Positions 30,708-39,172 of a DNA stretch of 54,652 bases are shown here, piece by piece. Source of the DNA: CABQCM01 sp965145485 (GTDB lineage: Bacteria; Bacillota; Clostridia; Oscillospirales; Acutalibacteraceae); the NCBI GenBank assembly GCA_965145485.1, contig CBCTCU010000015.1, forward strand, positions 1 through 54,652, in the 5' to 3' direction. Position 1 is the stretch's first letter. Each line of letters opens with the position of its first letter. The notes beneath the pieces were generated by a model. That model saw only the letters and a program-made list of their open reading frames with translations. It was not told the origin of the DNA and did no database searches. Both the position numbers and the translations under genes were made by a program.

Positions 30708-32069
30708 ATGGTGGAGCAATCTGAAAAATATCTGTTTGAAGGGATGCCGGTACCCAGGGCGGTAGCCACCCTGGCCGTACCCACCATCATCAGCCAGGTG
30801 GTCACCATGATTTATAACCTGGCCGATACCTTTTTCATCGGCCAGATTGGCGAGCCCGCCATGGTGGCGTCCGTCTCTTTGGTTTCGCCCTGGTTTAATC
30901 TGCTCACGGCTCTTGGCAATCTGTTCGGCCTGGGAGGCAGCAGCCTGATTTCCAGGATGCTTGGCGCTAAGAAGCACAGCGACATCCGGTGTGTGGCCGC
31001 CTTCAGCGTGTGGGGCGGCGCGGCGGCGACACTGCTTTTTTCCCTGCTGACCTATCTGGGCCGCGCCCCGTTGCTGGAGCTTCTGGGGGCCAGCCCGGAC
31101 ACCTACGGTTACGCCGAAAGCTACATTTTCTGGGTCGTGGTGCTGGGCGGTGTTCCCACCATGGTGAGCCTGGCGCTGGGCCATCTGCTGCGCAGCGAGG
31201 GGCATGCGAGGCAGGCCAGCGCCGGTATGATGTTCGGCGGCATCCTTAACGTTGTGTTGGATCCGGTGCTCATTTTCGGTTTCCACATGGATGTAGCGGG
31301 GGCCGCTATCGCCACGGCCTTTTCCAACGCCGCCTCGGTGGTGTTCTTTGTGGCGCAGTACCTTCGTTTGGGTAAGAATACAGCGGTTTCCCTTCATCCC
31401 AAATATTTCACCTTCCGCTTTGCCCGCCCGGTCTTTTCGGTGGGGCTGGCCTCCGCGTTGGCCACTGCGCTGGGCAACGCCTCCAACATGGTGATGGTAC
31501 GGCTTGCCTCCGGCTATGGGGACATCCCGGTGGCGGCTTATGGCATCGTCAAGCGAATCGACCAGTTCCCCCTCAATGTCTCCATGGGCTTGTGCCAGGG
31601 CTTCATGCCTCTGGTGGGGTACAACTTTGCGGCCAAAAACTATCAGCGCATGCGCCGGGTTTCGGTCTTCTCCTGGAAAACGGCTCTGGTGATGTCCGGC
31701 TGTTTTGTTGCCTGCTTTGCCGCTTTCGCCCCCCAGATTCTCCGCCTGTTTATTGCCGAGGCGCAGACCAGCGCCCTGGGGGCCCGTTTTTTGCGCGTCG
31801 CCTGCCTGGCGGTGCCGCTGACTTCGGTCAACTTCCTGATCAGTTATACCCTGCAGGCGATGGGAAAGGGTGCCCAGTCGGCCGCCCTTACCTTCAGCCG
31901 CCAGGGCTTGCTCAACATACCGTTGCTCATCCTGATGAACGGGCTCTTTGGGCTCTATGGCATGATATGGACGCAACTGGTGGTGGAGGCCATCATGCTT
32001 CCCGTCTCGCTGGGCATGTATGCCCACACCTTCCGAGGGCTGAAAGCGGACGGCCCAGGTCAGTCATAA
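30708..32069 (+). CDS. MATE-family efflux transporter
   Basis: The 453-residue protein from ATG 30708 (an in-frame ATG at 30678 adds ten residues) has twelve hydrophobic helices. MATE signatures: VATLAVPTIISQVVTMIYNLADTFFIGQIG, FGGILNVVLDPVLIFGF, MDVAGAAIATAFSN and GLCQGFMPLVGYNFAAK. AAGAAGG provides a modest ribosome site. It sits between the flavodoxin-lipoprotein genes and the aldo/keto reductases and points the same way. It probably exports an organic cation or toxic product. It is distinct in sequence from the two other MATE proteins here. Confidence 0.9.
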   Translation: MVEQSEKYLFEGMPVPRAVATLAVPTIISQVVTMIYNLADTFFIGQIGEPAMVASVSLVSPWFNLLTALGNLFGLGGSSLISRMLGAKKHSDIRCVAAFSVWGGAAATLLFSLLTYLGRAPLLELLGASPDTYGYAESYIFWVVVLGGVPTMVSLALGHLLRSEGHARQASAGMMFGGILNVVLDPVLIFGFHMDVAGAAIATAFSNAASVVFFVAQYLRLGKNTAVSLHPKYFTFRFARPVFSVGLASALATALGNASNMVMVRLASGYGDIPVAAYGIVKRIDQFPLNVSMGLCQGFMPLVGYNFAAKNYQRMRRVSVFSWKTALVMSGCFVACFAAFAPQILRLFIAEAQTSALGARFLRVACLAVPLTSVNFLISYTLQAMGKGAQSAALTFSRQGLLNIPLLILMNGLFGLYGMIWTQLVVEAIMLPVSLGMYAHTFRGLKADGPGQS

Positions 32070-32093
32070 CGATGGGGTTTATACCAGTTAACC

Positions 32094-32137
32094 AATCGAG
32101 ACTTCCGCATGGACGCCATCGGGTTTACAATAGAGGC
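32094..32137 (+). promoter_or_regulatory. Shared 44-nt promoter element, copy 2
   Basis: AATCGAGACTTCCGCATGGA, then TACAAT and AGAGGC, aligns base for base in register with 23942-23985. The hairpin arm of copy 1 is not conserved, so the common part is better explained as operator plus -10 box than as a terminator. It lies 17 nt before the aldo/keto reductase start; GTTAACCA precedes both copies at different distances. Confidence 0.6.
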
Positions 32138-32154
32138 CAAGGGGGGATAATAGA

Positions 32155-33150
32155 ATGCAGCAAAGACAGTTAGGCAAGGATATGACCGTGAGCGCCGTGG
32201 GGCTGGGATGCATGGGCTTTTCGCACGCCTATGGCGCGCCCACGGAGGATAGGGAAGCCGTCCGGCTTCTGCGTCGGGCGGCGGAGATGGGATACACCTT
32301 CTTCGACACGGCCGAGGTTTACGGCACGCCGGAAGCCCCTCATGCGAACGAGCAGCTGGTGGGCGAGGCGCTGGCTCCTTACCGGGACAAGGTGATCCTG
32401 GCCACCAAATTCGGCCTGCGGTTTGATTATGAGAGCGGACGGGTGCCCCTTCCGCTGATTCCCGACTCGAGGCCCGAGACCATCCGCCGGTCGGTGGATG
32501 GCTCCCTCCAACGGCTGGAAACCGATCACATTGACCTGTACTTCCAGCATCGCATCGATCCGGCGGTTTCCCCGGAGGAGGTGGCCGGCGTCATGGCCGA
32601 TCTCATCCGCGAGGGCAAGATCACCCATTGGGGCATTTCACAAGTCAGCGAGGAATATCTCCGGCGGGCCAACGCCGTCTGCCCTGTGACGGCGGTGCAA
32701 AACCGCTACTCCATGATGGCCAGGCAGTATGAGGCGCTGTTTCCGGCGCTGGAGGAGCTGGGCGTGGGCCTGGTGGCTTTTTCTCCCATGGCCAACGGCT
32801 TTTTAAGCGGCCGGTACGGCAAGGGCGCACGGTTTGACCCGAAAACCGACTACCGCGCGTCGATGCCCCAGTTTACCGACCAAGCCGTTGAAAAAAATCA
32901 AACCCTGCTGGAGCTTCTTCAGGATATGGCCCGGCAAAAAAACGCCACCCCGGCGCAGATATCCCTGGCCTGGATGCTGTGCAAAAAGCCCTGGATTGTG
33001 CCCATCCCCGGCACCCGCAAAGAGGAGCGCATGGAGGAAAACGCGGGCGCTGCCGGCGTGACGCTCTCCGCCCGGGAGGTTCGGGAGTTGGACGATGCGT
33101 TGGACGGCATGGAGATGTCCGCGGTGTTTGGGGGCACGAAACTGCAATAA
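32155..33150 (+). CDS. Aldo/keto reductase
   Basis: The 331-residue protein has a TIM-barrel aldo/keto reductase sequence: MQQRQLGKDMTVSAVGLGCMG at the N-terminus, catalytic FFDTAEVYG (Asp, Tyr), ATKFG (Lys) and FQHRIDP (His), and the NADPH-binding end IPGTRKEERMEENAGA. It reduces aldehydes or ketones with NADPH, in the cytoplasm. It belongs to the YajO/IolS-like branch. The gene starts at ATG 32155 behind GGGGGG and the shared promoter element. A second aldo/keto reductase of a different branch follows at 33269. Confidence 0.93.
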   Translation: MQQRQLGKDMTVSAVGLGCMGFSHAYGAPTEDREAVRLLRRAAEMGYTFFDTAEVYGTPEAPHANEQLVGEALAPYRDKVILATKFGLRFDYESGRVPLPLIPDSRPETIRRSVDGSLQRLETDHIDLYFQHRIDPAVSPEEVAGVMADLIREGKITHWGISQVSEEYLRRANAVCPVTAVQNRYSMMARQYEALFPALEELGVGLVAFSPMANGFLSGRYGKGARFDPKTDYRASMPQFTDQAVEKNQTLLELLQDMARQKNATPAQISLAWMLCKKPWIVPIPGTRKEERMEENAGAAGVTLSAREVRELDDALDGMEMSAVFGGTKLQ

Positions 33151-33268
33151 TTTGACGCCGGATCCGGTTGGGGCCATGCCCCTCTTCTCCGGCCGTGTTC
33201 ACGCCGAGACAATCGCGGCGCCAAGCGCTGCTTTGCAATATCACAAGCAATGACAGGAGGAATTGACA

Positions 33269-34114
33269 ATGGAATACGCAACGCTTAACAACGGGGTCAA
33301 AATGCCCATGGCCGGTATCGGCACCTTTCTTCTGACGCCGGACGAGGCGGAGGCTTCGGTCCTCAGCGCGCTCGAGTACGGCTACCGCCTGATCGACACC
33401 GCCAACGCCTACGTCAACGAAAGGGCCGTGGGCCGCGCCATGAAGAAGTCCGGCCTGAAGCGGGAGGAAATCTTTCTGGAAACCAAGCTCTGGCCCAGCT
33501 TTTACGAGCAGCCGGACGCAGTGGAAAAGACTTTGGAACGACTGGACACCCAGTATATCGACCTGCTGCTGATCCACCAGCCGGCCGGCAACTATATCGC
33601 CGGGTACCGGCTGATGGAAAAGGCGTATAAAGAGGGCAAGGTCAAGGCCATCGGCCTGTCCAATTTCACGCAGGAGCAGATTCAGGAAATTTTGAACGTC
33701 TGCGAGGTGAGGCCCACCGTGCTGCAAAGCGAAGTACACCCCTATTCCCAGGAGAAGGAACTCAAAAAATTCCTGGAAAAAGAAGGCATTGTCATCCAGG
33801 CGTGGTATCCTCTGGGGCACGGGGACAAGGCGCTCATTGAGGAGAAGCTGTTTGGCGAGCTGGGCAAGAAGTACGGCAAGACCAACGCCCAGATCATCCT
33901 TCGCTGGCACATCCAGGACGGCAACATCGTTATCCCCGGCTCGAAAAATCCCGCTCACATCAAGGATAACTTTGACCTGTTTGATTTCACCCTTACCGAT
34001 GAGGAGATGGGGCGCATCGCGGCGATGGATCAGAAAAAGCGCTATTATGTCAGCACCCCGGAGATGCTCAAGGGCTATGCCGAGATGGTGCCCCCGGTGG
34101 AGGAACAAAAATAA
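33269..34114 (+). CDS. Aldo/keto reductase (2,5-diketo-gluconate reductase-like)
   Basis: The 281-residue protein has the smaller AKR type: LNNGVKMPMAGIGTF, catalytic RLIDTANAYVNE, LETKLWP and LLLIHQPAG, and the cofactor end VIPGSKNPAHIKDNFDLF. AGGAGG lies 8 nt before ATG 33269. Predicted NADPH-dependent carbonyl reductase. It follows the previous reductase by about 118 nt, likely in one transcript. The pairing of two AKR branches with Fe-ADH and flavin-reductase genes suggests broad carbonyl clearance. Confidence 0.93.
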   Translation: MEYATLNNGVKMPMAGIGTFLLTPDEAEASVLSALEYGYRLIDTANAYVNERAVGRAMKKSGLKREEIFLETKLWPSFYEQPDAVEKTLERLDTQYIDLLLIHQPAGNYIAGYRLMEKAYKEGKVKAIGLSNFTQEQIQEILNVCEVRPTVLQSEVHPYSQEKELKKFLEKEGIVIQAWYPLGHGDKALIEEKLFGELGKKYGKTNAQIILRWHIQDGNIVIPGSKNPAHIKDNFDLFDFTLTDEEMGRIAAMDQKKRYYVSTPEMLKGYAEMVPPVEEQK

Positions 34115-34188
34115 CCAAAGGCAGCGGCGGCACAGGGCGAATGCCTTTGCGTCCCGTATACCTATCAATTTTTAAGGAGTGAGCAGCC

Positions 34189-34746
34189 ATGCGTAAAAGT
34201 TTTGGATCCAAGCCCTGGTTTTACCCCTTGCCGGTGCTTATTGTTGGCACCTACAACGATGACGGCAGCGCCGACGCCATGAACGCCGCCTGGGGTGGAT
34301 TGTACGACGCGGACAAGGTGGTGCTCTGCCTGAGCGCAGGCCACCGGACCACGGCGAACATCAAGGCGAAGGGGGCGTTTACCGTCAGCTTTGCAGACGC
34401 CGCCCACGTGACCGCGTCCGACTATGTGGGGATGGTCTCGGCCAACAGCGAACCCCGAAAAATGGAGAAGGCCGGATTCCACGTGACAAAGAGCGAACAT
34501 GTCGACGCCCCGCTCATCGACGAGCTGCCGGTCGCGCTGGAGTGCCAGTTTTTAAAGGTCAACGAGGATGGCAACATCATCGGCCAGATTGTGAATATCA
34601 GCGCGGACGAAAGCGTCCTGGGAACGGATGGCAGCATTGATTTTAGCAAATTCCGTCCCATCTCGTTCGAGCCCGCGCACAACGCCTATCACGTGCTGGG
34701 CGAAAAGGTAGGCGACGCCTTCCGCGACGGCGGAAAGCTCAAGTAA
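34189..34746 (+). CDS. Flavin reductase-like FMN-binding split-barrel protein
   Basis: The 185-residue protein fits the flavin reductase-like/split-barrel flavoprotein family: YPLPVLIVGTYNDDGSADAMNAAWGG at the N-terminus, then LCLSAGHRTTANIKAKGAFTVSFA and a region SYVG-like DYVGMVSANSEPRKMEKAGF. Such proteins bind FMN and reduce flavins or act as small FMN-dependent oxidoreductases. AAGGAG lies 10 nt before ATG 34189, and the gene follows the aldo/keto reductase by 74 nt. It could supply reduced FMN to the flavodoxins only indirectly, because it lacks a signal peptide and stays in the cytoplasm. Confidence 0.88.
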   Translation: MRKSFGSKPWFYPLPVLIVGTYNDDGSADAMNAAWGGLYDADKVVLCLSAGHRTTANIKAKGAFTVSFADAAHVTASDYVGMVSANSEPRKMEKAGFHVTKSEHVDAPLIDELPVALECQFLKVNEDGNIIGQIVNISADESVLGTDGSIDFSKFRPISFEPAHNAYHVLGEKVGDAFRDGGKLK

Positions 34747-35084
34747 AGAATCCTTTTCGTAAACGGCGATTTTCCACAGGGGTTGGTCACAGGCCCATCG
34801 AGGCGCCCTTTCACACGGCTTGCGCATCCGATTCGCTGCGTCCCAGCATGGCCCGGGCCGAGAGCTTGGGCCACGCTTTCTTAACCGTTTTATCGCGCGG
34901 GGGCGCGGCCTGTCCGGCTGGCTCCCCGGTATCCGGCGCGACGGCGCGATACGCGCGGAGGAAAGCCGGAGTTGCCGTATGCAGCCTTGGCACGTTTAGA
35001 TCGGATCAGCGCGACCAATCCAATCCGATACCATGAGAAAGGATAGGGGAGACTGCCGCGAGGTATGGAGGAAAGGGGCAAAAA
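34747..35084. other. Gene-free stretch before the short-chain dehydrogenase
   Basis: No supported ORF. GGAGGAAAGGGG near the end is the ribosome site of the next gene. No clear promoter or terminator. Confidence 0.4.
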
Positions 35085-35693
35085 ATGAACGGAATCGACC
35101 ATAAAGTGATACTGATTACGGGCGCGTCGTCTGGGATTGGCGAGGCGACGGCAAAAGCGCTCGCGCGCGACGGCGCGAAGGTTGTCCTCAGCGCCAGGCG
35201 TGAGCGGCGGCTTCAAGAGCTTGCCCGAGAGATTGGGGAAAACGCCGCCTATTTGCCATCGGATGTGACCAGCCCGGACGATATGAGGGCGTTGGTAGCG
35301 TTGGCAAAAGATAGGTTTGGTAAAATCGACGTGCTTTTTGCCAACGCGGGCATCATGCCCGGCAGCAATTTGTCCGAGCTCAAAGTCGAGGACTGGATGA
35401 GCATGGTAGATATCAATATCAAAGGGGTGCTCAACGCCATGGCAGCCGTCCTTCCCGAATTTACCGCGCAAAGAAGCGGGCATATCGTCGTCACTTCCTC
35501 CGTTGCGGGAACCAGGTCGGTCCCGGGCAATGCGGTCTATTCCGGCACCAAGCATTTCGTCCGCGCGCTGCTGGATTCCTTCCGCACCGAATCGGTCATG
35601 GAGGGTACCAATATCCGCACCACGACCATTTATCCGGGGGCAGTCCGCACCAAACTGCTGCATACGATTGCCCCCTCCGAAAAAAGTCGATGA
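35085..35693 (+). CDS. Short-chain dehydrogenase/reductase, C-terminus cut by a frameshift
   Basis: The 202 residues carry the SDR Rossmann fold: GASSGIGEA cofactor loop, LFANAGIM, the catalytic Ser region VVTSSVAGTRS, and YSGTKHFVRA (Tyr and Lys). SDRs oxidise or reduce alcohols and carbonyls with NAD(P)H. The frame stops at TGA 35693, but the missing end of the protein is encoded immediately downstream in the -1 frame (35690-35821). The break is at a run of six A (35680-35685); one more A would restore a protein of about 245 residues. This may be a real pseudogene mutation or a sequencing error. Confidence 0.88.
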   Translation: MNGIDHKVILITGASSGIGEATAKALARDGAKVVLSARRERRLQELAREIGENAAYLPSDVTSPDDMRALVALAKDRFGKIDVLFANAGIMPGSNLSELKVEDWMSMVDINIKGVLNAMAAVLPEFTAQRSGHIVVTSSVAGTRSVPGNAVYSGTKHFVRALLDSFRTESVMEGTNIRTTTIYPGAVRTKLLHTIAPSEKSR

Positions 35694-35821
35694 TCGAGAA
35701 GCTGTATGCAGATATCGGCCTGGAGCCCGATGCCGTCGCGAATGCCGTGCGGTATGCGATCTCGCAGCCCGACCATGTCGATGTATCGGACCTGGCCATA
35801 CGGCCCAGCAGGGAACGTTAA
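35690..35821 (+). pseudogene. Frameshifted C-terminal end of the short-chain dehydrogenase
   Basis: This reads MIEKLYADIGLEPDAVANAV, then RYAISQPDHVDVSDLAIRPS to TAA 35821. That is the standard C-terminal helix of NADP-type SDRs (A-x-A-V-x-Y-A-I-x-Q-P-x-x-V-D-V). It has no ribosome site of its own and belongs to the preceding gene. Confidence 0.85.
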
Positions 35822-35868
35822 AGTGTAAAGCGCCCTGTGCGCGGCAAAGGAGGTATCAGGAAAATACC

Positions 35869-36585
35869 ATGTTTGTTGTCTGCCATATGCTGGTTTCCCT
35901 GGATGGGAAGATCGACGGCGAATTTTTCAGCGCGCCCGAAACGGCCCCCGCCTTGAAAGCCTATGGGCAACTGCGGGAATTCTATGGCTGCCAGGCCACC
36001 TTGTACGGCACCAACACCATGCTGGGCGGATATGCCGACGGGTTGGCGCCGGCCCGGTTGCAAGAGGGAAAAGAGACCAAAAAAGAGGATTTTGTGAATC
36101 CGCAGGGCCGGTCGGTGGGGAATTTCATCGTCTCGGTTGACCCACAGGGAATTTTGGGCTTTTCATCCCACCTGCTGGAGAAAAAGGGCCGGCCGGCCGC
36201 TCACGTCATCGAGGCGCTGACTGACGAGGCCCGGGAGGGTTATCCCGCTTATTTGCAACGACGCGGCGTCTCCTATCTGTATTGCGGGCAAAGCCGGCTG
36301 GATTGCGCGCTGCTTGTGCAAAAGCTCAAGCAGCGGTTTGGCATCGAGCGGCTGATGGTGGCTGGGGGCGGCGTTGTCAACTGGTCCTTTTTGCGCGAGG
36401 GCCTGATCGATGAGCTTAGCCTTGTCGTCGCCCCGGTAGCCGATGGCAACACCACGTCGGTCTCTATTTTTGAGCAGGCAGATTTTCTGCCCTATCACGC
36501 TCCGGTGCCCTTTCGGCTGAGGGAGGCGAAAATACTGGAAGGCAACGCGCTTTGGCTTCGGTATGACGCTGGGAAAGAATCATAG
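35869..36585 (+). CDS. RibD C-terminal/dihydrofolate reductase-like protein
   Basis: The 238-residue protein begins MFVVCHMLVSLDGKIDGEFF and continues with LYGTNTMLGG, IVSVDPQG and GIERLMVAGGGVVNWSFLREGLIDELSLVVAP, all typical of the RibD_C (bacterial bifunctional deaminase-reductase, DHFR fold) family. It probably uses NADPH to reduce a small substrate; members outside riboflavin operons are common and mostly uncharacterised. AAAGGAGGT lies 14 nt before ATG 35869, rather far; longer in-frame starts have no site. It ends the plus-strand redox run, and a terminator follows about 105 nt downstream. Confidence 0.87.
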   Translation: MFVVCHMLVSLDGKIDGEFFSAPETAPALKAYGQLREFYGCQATLYGTNTMLGGYADGLAPARLQEGKETKKEDFVNPQGRSVGNFIVSVDPQGILGFSSHLLEKKGRPAAHVIEALTDEAREGYPAYLQRRGVSYLYCGQSRLDCALLVQKLKQRFGIERLMVAGGGVVNWSFLREGLIDELSLVVAPVADGNTTSVSIFEQADFLPYHAPVPFRLREAKILEGNALWLRYDAGKES

Positions 36586-36690
36586 CCCGCCGCGCGATAG
36601 GCGGTGAAATAAGCCCCTTGTTGATGGGGGCGCATGCGCCGATGGGCGGCGGATAGCCGCCTTTTTGAATTTCACAGAGCACAAAGGCAA

Positions 36691-36722
36691 AAAGCAGCAG
36701 AGGGATTCTGCTGCTTTTTTGT
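36691..36722. terminator. Bidirectional rho-independent terminator
   Basis: AAAGCAGCAGA pairs with TCTGCTGCTTT around GGGAT, with a T-run on the plus strand and A-run that gives T on the minus strand. It ends the RibD-like gene and faces the small minus-strand ORF. Confidence 0.85.
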
Positions 36723-36750
36723 TTGCCTGCGCACCATGAGAGGACTGCAT

Positions 36751-36903
36751 TTATTTCAAAATAGGCTCTGCCAGCAGCGGCAAATCAGAGAAATTGGGGG
36801 GCATTCCTTCCAAAATGGCAATCCGTTCATAGGCGATGGGGCAGAGCCGCAAGGGAAAGGGGGGATGATTGGCCAATACAAAGCCACGATCGTCGACATC
36901 TTC
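36751..36903 (-). pseudogene. Small minus-strand coding fragment of unknown function
   Basis: A frame of 50 codons reads EDVDDRGFVLANHPPFPLRL, then CPIAYERIAILEGM and NFSDLPLLAEPILK to a stop at 36751. It has a natural protein composition and a terminator 30 nt after its stop. No ATG or GTG is in frame; a TTG in the early part is the only start option, without a ribosome site. An ATG (MSTIVALYW...) lies in the wrong frame just upstream, suggesting a frameshifted small gene. I do not recognise it. Confidence 0.3.
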
Positions 36904-37049
36904 TTATTTTATCCGCCCCCGCCTTGAGTGGCCGTCTCCTCGGGCAGGTGGATGCCACCGTCCTGTTGTAAAGCGGATGGCATTCCTATTCCTGGATCAT
37001 GATGGCATTGGATTGAAACCCACCGGCACCTGTGATATACTATTCCATG

Positions 37050-37078
37050 TTGACAAAGGACCGGCAAGGGAGTAAAAT
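37050..37078 (+). promoter_or_regulatory. Sigma-A promoter of uvrB
   Basis: TTGACA, a 17-nt spacer and TAAAAT, about 95 nt upstream of the uvrB start. Confidence 0.8.
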
Positions 37079-37084
37079 AATCAA

Positions 37085-37098
37085 GAAACATTTGTTCG
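37085..37098 (+). promoter_or_regulatory. Candidate LexA/SOS operator before uvrB
   Basis: GAAACATTTGTTCG keeps AAC-N4-GTTCG of the Gram-positive SOS box CGAAC-N4-GTTCG, with two mismatches in the left half. It lies just after the -10 box, around the expected start of transcription, where a repressor would block uvrB until DNA damage. Confidence 0.6.
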
Positions 37099-37174
37099 AA
37101 TTTCGGTTTGAAAGTCAACCAGCTTATGGTGAATCCGAATTCCGGCCCAATGTGGCCGCAGTGGATAGAGGGAA

Positions 37175-39172
37175 ATGCGTATGAGCAGCCGCAATAACGA
37201 TGGATTATTCAAACTGGTCTCTTCCTATCAGCCCACCGGCGACCAGCCGGAGGCCATAGCGAAACTGGTGGAGGGGATCAAACGAGGGGATAGCGGGCAG
37301 ACGCTGCTGGGGGTGACGGGCTCCGGCAAGACATTTACCATGGCGAACGTCATCGCTCAGGTGAATAAGCCCACCCTGGTTTTGGCGCACAATAAGACCC
37401 TTGCCGCCCAGCTGTGTTCGGAGTTCCGCGAATTTTTCCCTGAGAATGCCGTCGAATACTTTGTCTCCTACTACGACTATTATCAGCCGGAGGCCTATGT
37501 CGCCACGACCGATACTTATATTGAAAAAGAATCCACGATCAACGATGAAATCGATAAGCTGCGGCATTCTGCCACCTGCGCGCTGAGCGAGAGGCAGGAC
37601 GTCATCATTGTCGCGAGTGTTTCCTGCATTTATTCGTTGGGCAACCCCATTGATTACCGCAACATGATCGTATCCCTTCGCCCCGGCATGGTCAAGGACC
37701 GGGATGAGCTGCTGCACAAGCTGGTCGATTTGCAGTACGAGCGCAACGACATCAATTTCATCCGCAACAAATTCCGGGTGCGGGGGGATGTGGTGGAGAT
37801 TTTTCCCGCCTATTGGGACGATAAGGCCATCCGCGTTGAATTTTTTGGCGACGAGATTGACCGCATCAGCCAAATCAACCCGCTGACGGGGGATACCATC
37901 GCTGTTTTGCAGCATGTCGGCATTTATCCCGCCTCCCACTATATTATTCCTCCCGACCGCATGGAGGAAGCGTTGGCGGACATCCATCAGGAGATGCAAG
38001 AGAGGGTCGAGTATTTCCGGCAAAACGGCCAGCTTTTGGAGGCCCAGCGCATCAAGCAGCGCACCGAATACGATATCGAGATGCTGCGTGAGGTGGGGAT
38101 GTGCCAGGGCATTGAGAATTATTCGCGGGTGCTCTCCCGCCGCGCTCCGGGGAGCCAGCCGTTTACCCTGCTGGACTATTTCCCGGAGGATTACCTGATG
38201 TTTATCGACGAGTCCCACGTCACCGTGCCGCAGGTGCGGGGGATGTACGGCGGGGATCGCGCGCGCAAACAGAGTCTGGTGGATTTCGGCTTTCGCCTGC
38301 CCTCCGCCTACGACAACCGGCCCTTGAATTTTGAGGAGTTTGAAAGCAAGCTCCATCAGGTCGTTTTTGTCAGCGCGACGCCGGGCGATTATGAGAGGGA
38401 GCACAGCACCCAGTTGGTGGAGCAGGTCATCCGCCCCACCGGGCTGCTTGACCCGCTGGTATCGGTGCGCCCGGTAGAGGGGCAGATCGACGACCTGTTG
38501 GGCGAGATCCGTTTGCGCATCGAGCGCAAGGAGCGGGTTCTGGTCACCACGCTGACGAAAAAAATGGCCGAGGCGCTGACCGAGTATTTTTCCAATTTTG
38601 ACATCAAGGTGCGTTACATGCACCACGATATCGATACCATCGAGCGCATGGAGATCATCCGTGACCTGCGCCTGGGGGAGATCGATGTGCTGATTGGCAT
38701 CAACCTGCTGCGGGAGGGCCTCGATATCCCGGAGGTCTCTCTGGTCGCCATTCTCGACGCGGACAAAGAGGGCTTTCTCCGCTCGGAGACCTCGCTGGTG
38801 CAGACCATCGGCCGGGCGGCGCGCAACGCGCAGGGCGAGGTGATCATGTATGCCGACAGCGTGACCGACTCGATGGAGCGGGCCCTGCGGGAAACCGCCC
38901 GCCGCAGAGAAATTCAAAGCCGGTACAACGAGCAGCATGGCATTGTGCCCAAGACCATCATCAAGGATGTGCGGGACGTGCTGGAGATTTCGGGCAAGCA
39001 TGCCGGCCGCACCGAGAAATCCGCCGACGGGAAGATGCGCCTGACCCGCAAGGAGCGGGAAGCCCTGGTCGAGCGCCTGACCAAGGAGATGAAAATGGCG
39101 GCCAAGATGCTGGATTTCGAGCATGCCGCCTATTTGCGCGACCGTATTGCGGAAATCAACCGGCAGCAATAG
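37175..39172 (+). CDS. uvrB: Excinuclease ABC subunit B
   Basis: The 665-residue protein is full length for UvrB. Walker A GVTGSGKT near residue 45, the beta-hairpin region YYDYYQPEAYV that clamps DNA, helicase motif FIDESHVTVPQ, motif V/VI region INLLREGLDIPEVSLVAILDAD ... QTIGRAARN, and the C-terminal UVR coiled coil (KEMKMAAKMLDFEHAAYLRD) that binds UvrC/UvrA are all present. It loads onto damaged DNA from UvrA and recruits UvrC. The start is ATG 37175 or 37181; AGAGGG precedes both. It has a promoter with a putative SOS operator. uvrA follows after about 510 nt; uvrC is not in the window. Confidence 0.98.
   Translation: MRMSSRNNDGLFKLVSSYQPTGDQPEAIAKLVEGIKRGDSGQTLLGVTGSGKTFTMANVIAQVNKPTLVLAHNKTLAAQLCSEFREFFPENAVEYFVSYYDYYQPEAYVATTDTYIEKESTINDEIDKLRHSATCALSERQDVIIVASVSCIYSLGNPIDYRNMIVSLRPGMVKDRDELLHKLVDLQYERNDINFIRNKFRVRGDVVEIFPAYWDDKAIRVEFFGDEIDRISQINPLTGDTIAVLQHVGIYPASHYIIPPDRMEEALADIHQEMQERVEYFRQNGQLLEAQRIKQRTEYDIEMLREVGMCQGIENYSRVLSRRAPGSQPFTLLDYFPEDYLMFIDESHVTVPQVRGMYGGDRARKQSLVDFGFRLPSAYDNRPLNFEEFESKLHQVVFVSATPGDYEREHSTQLVEQVIRPTGLLDPLVSVRPVEGQIDDLLGEIRLRIERKERVLVTTLTKKMAEALTEYFSNFDIKVRYMHHDIDTIERMEIIRDLRLGEIDVLIGINLLREGLDIPEVSLVAILDADKEGFLRSETSLVQTIGRAARNAQGEVIMYADSVTDSMERALRETARRREIQSRYNEQHGIVPKTIIKDVRDVLEISGKHAGRTEKSADGKMRLTRKEREALVERLTKEMKMAAKMLDFEHAAYLRDRIAEINRQQ

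Larger units (their letters stand above)
36904..37174. other. Upstream region of uvrB
   Basis: Apart from the promoter and the putative SOS operator described separately, nothing is recognised. Confidence 0.4.

Noticed and set aside
30636..32027. 463-codon minus-strand frame
   Set aside because: It is the exact antisense of a clear MATE gene, His/Gln-rich as shadow frames of membrane proteins are.
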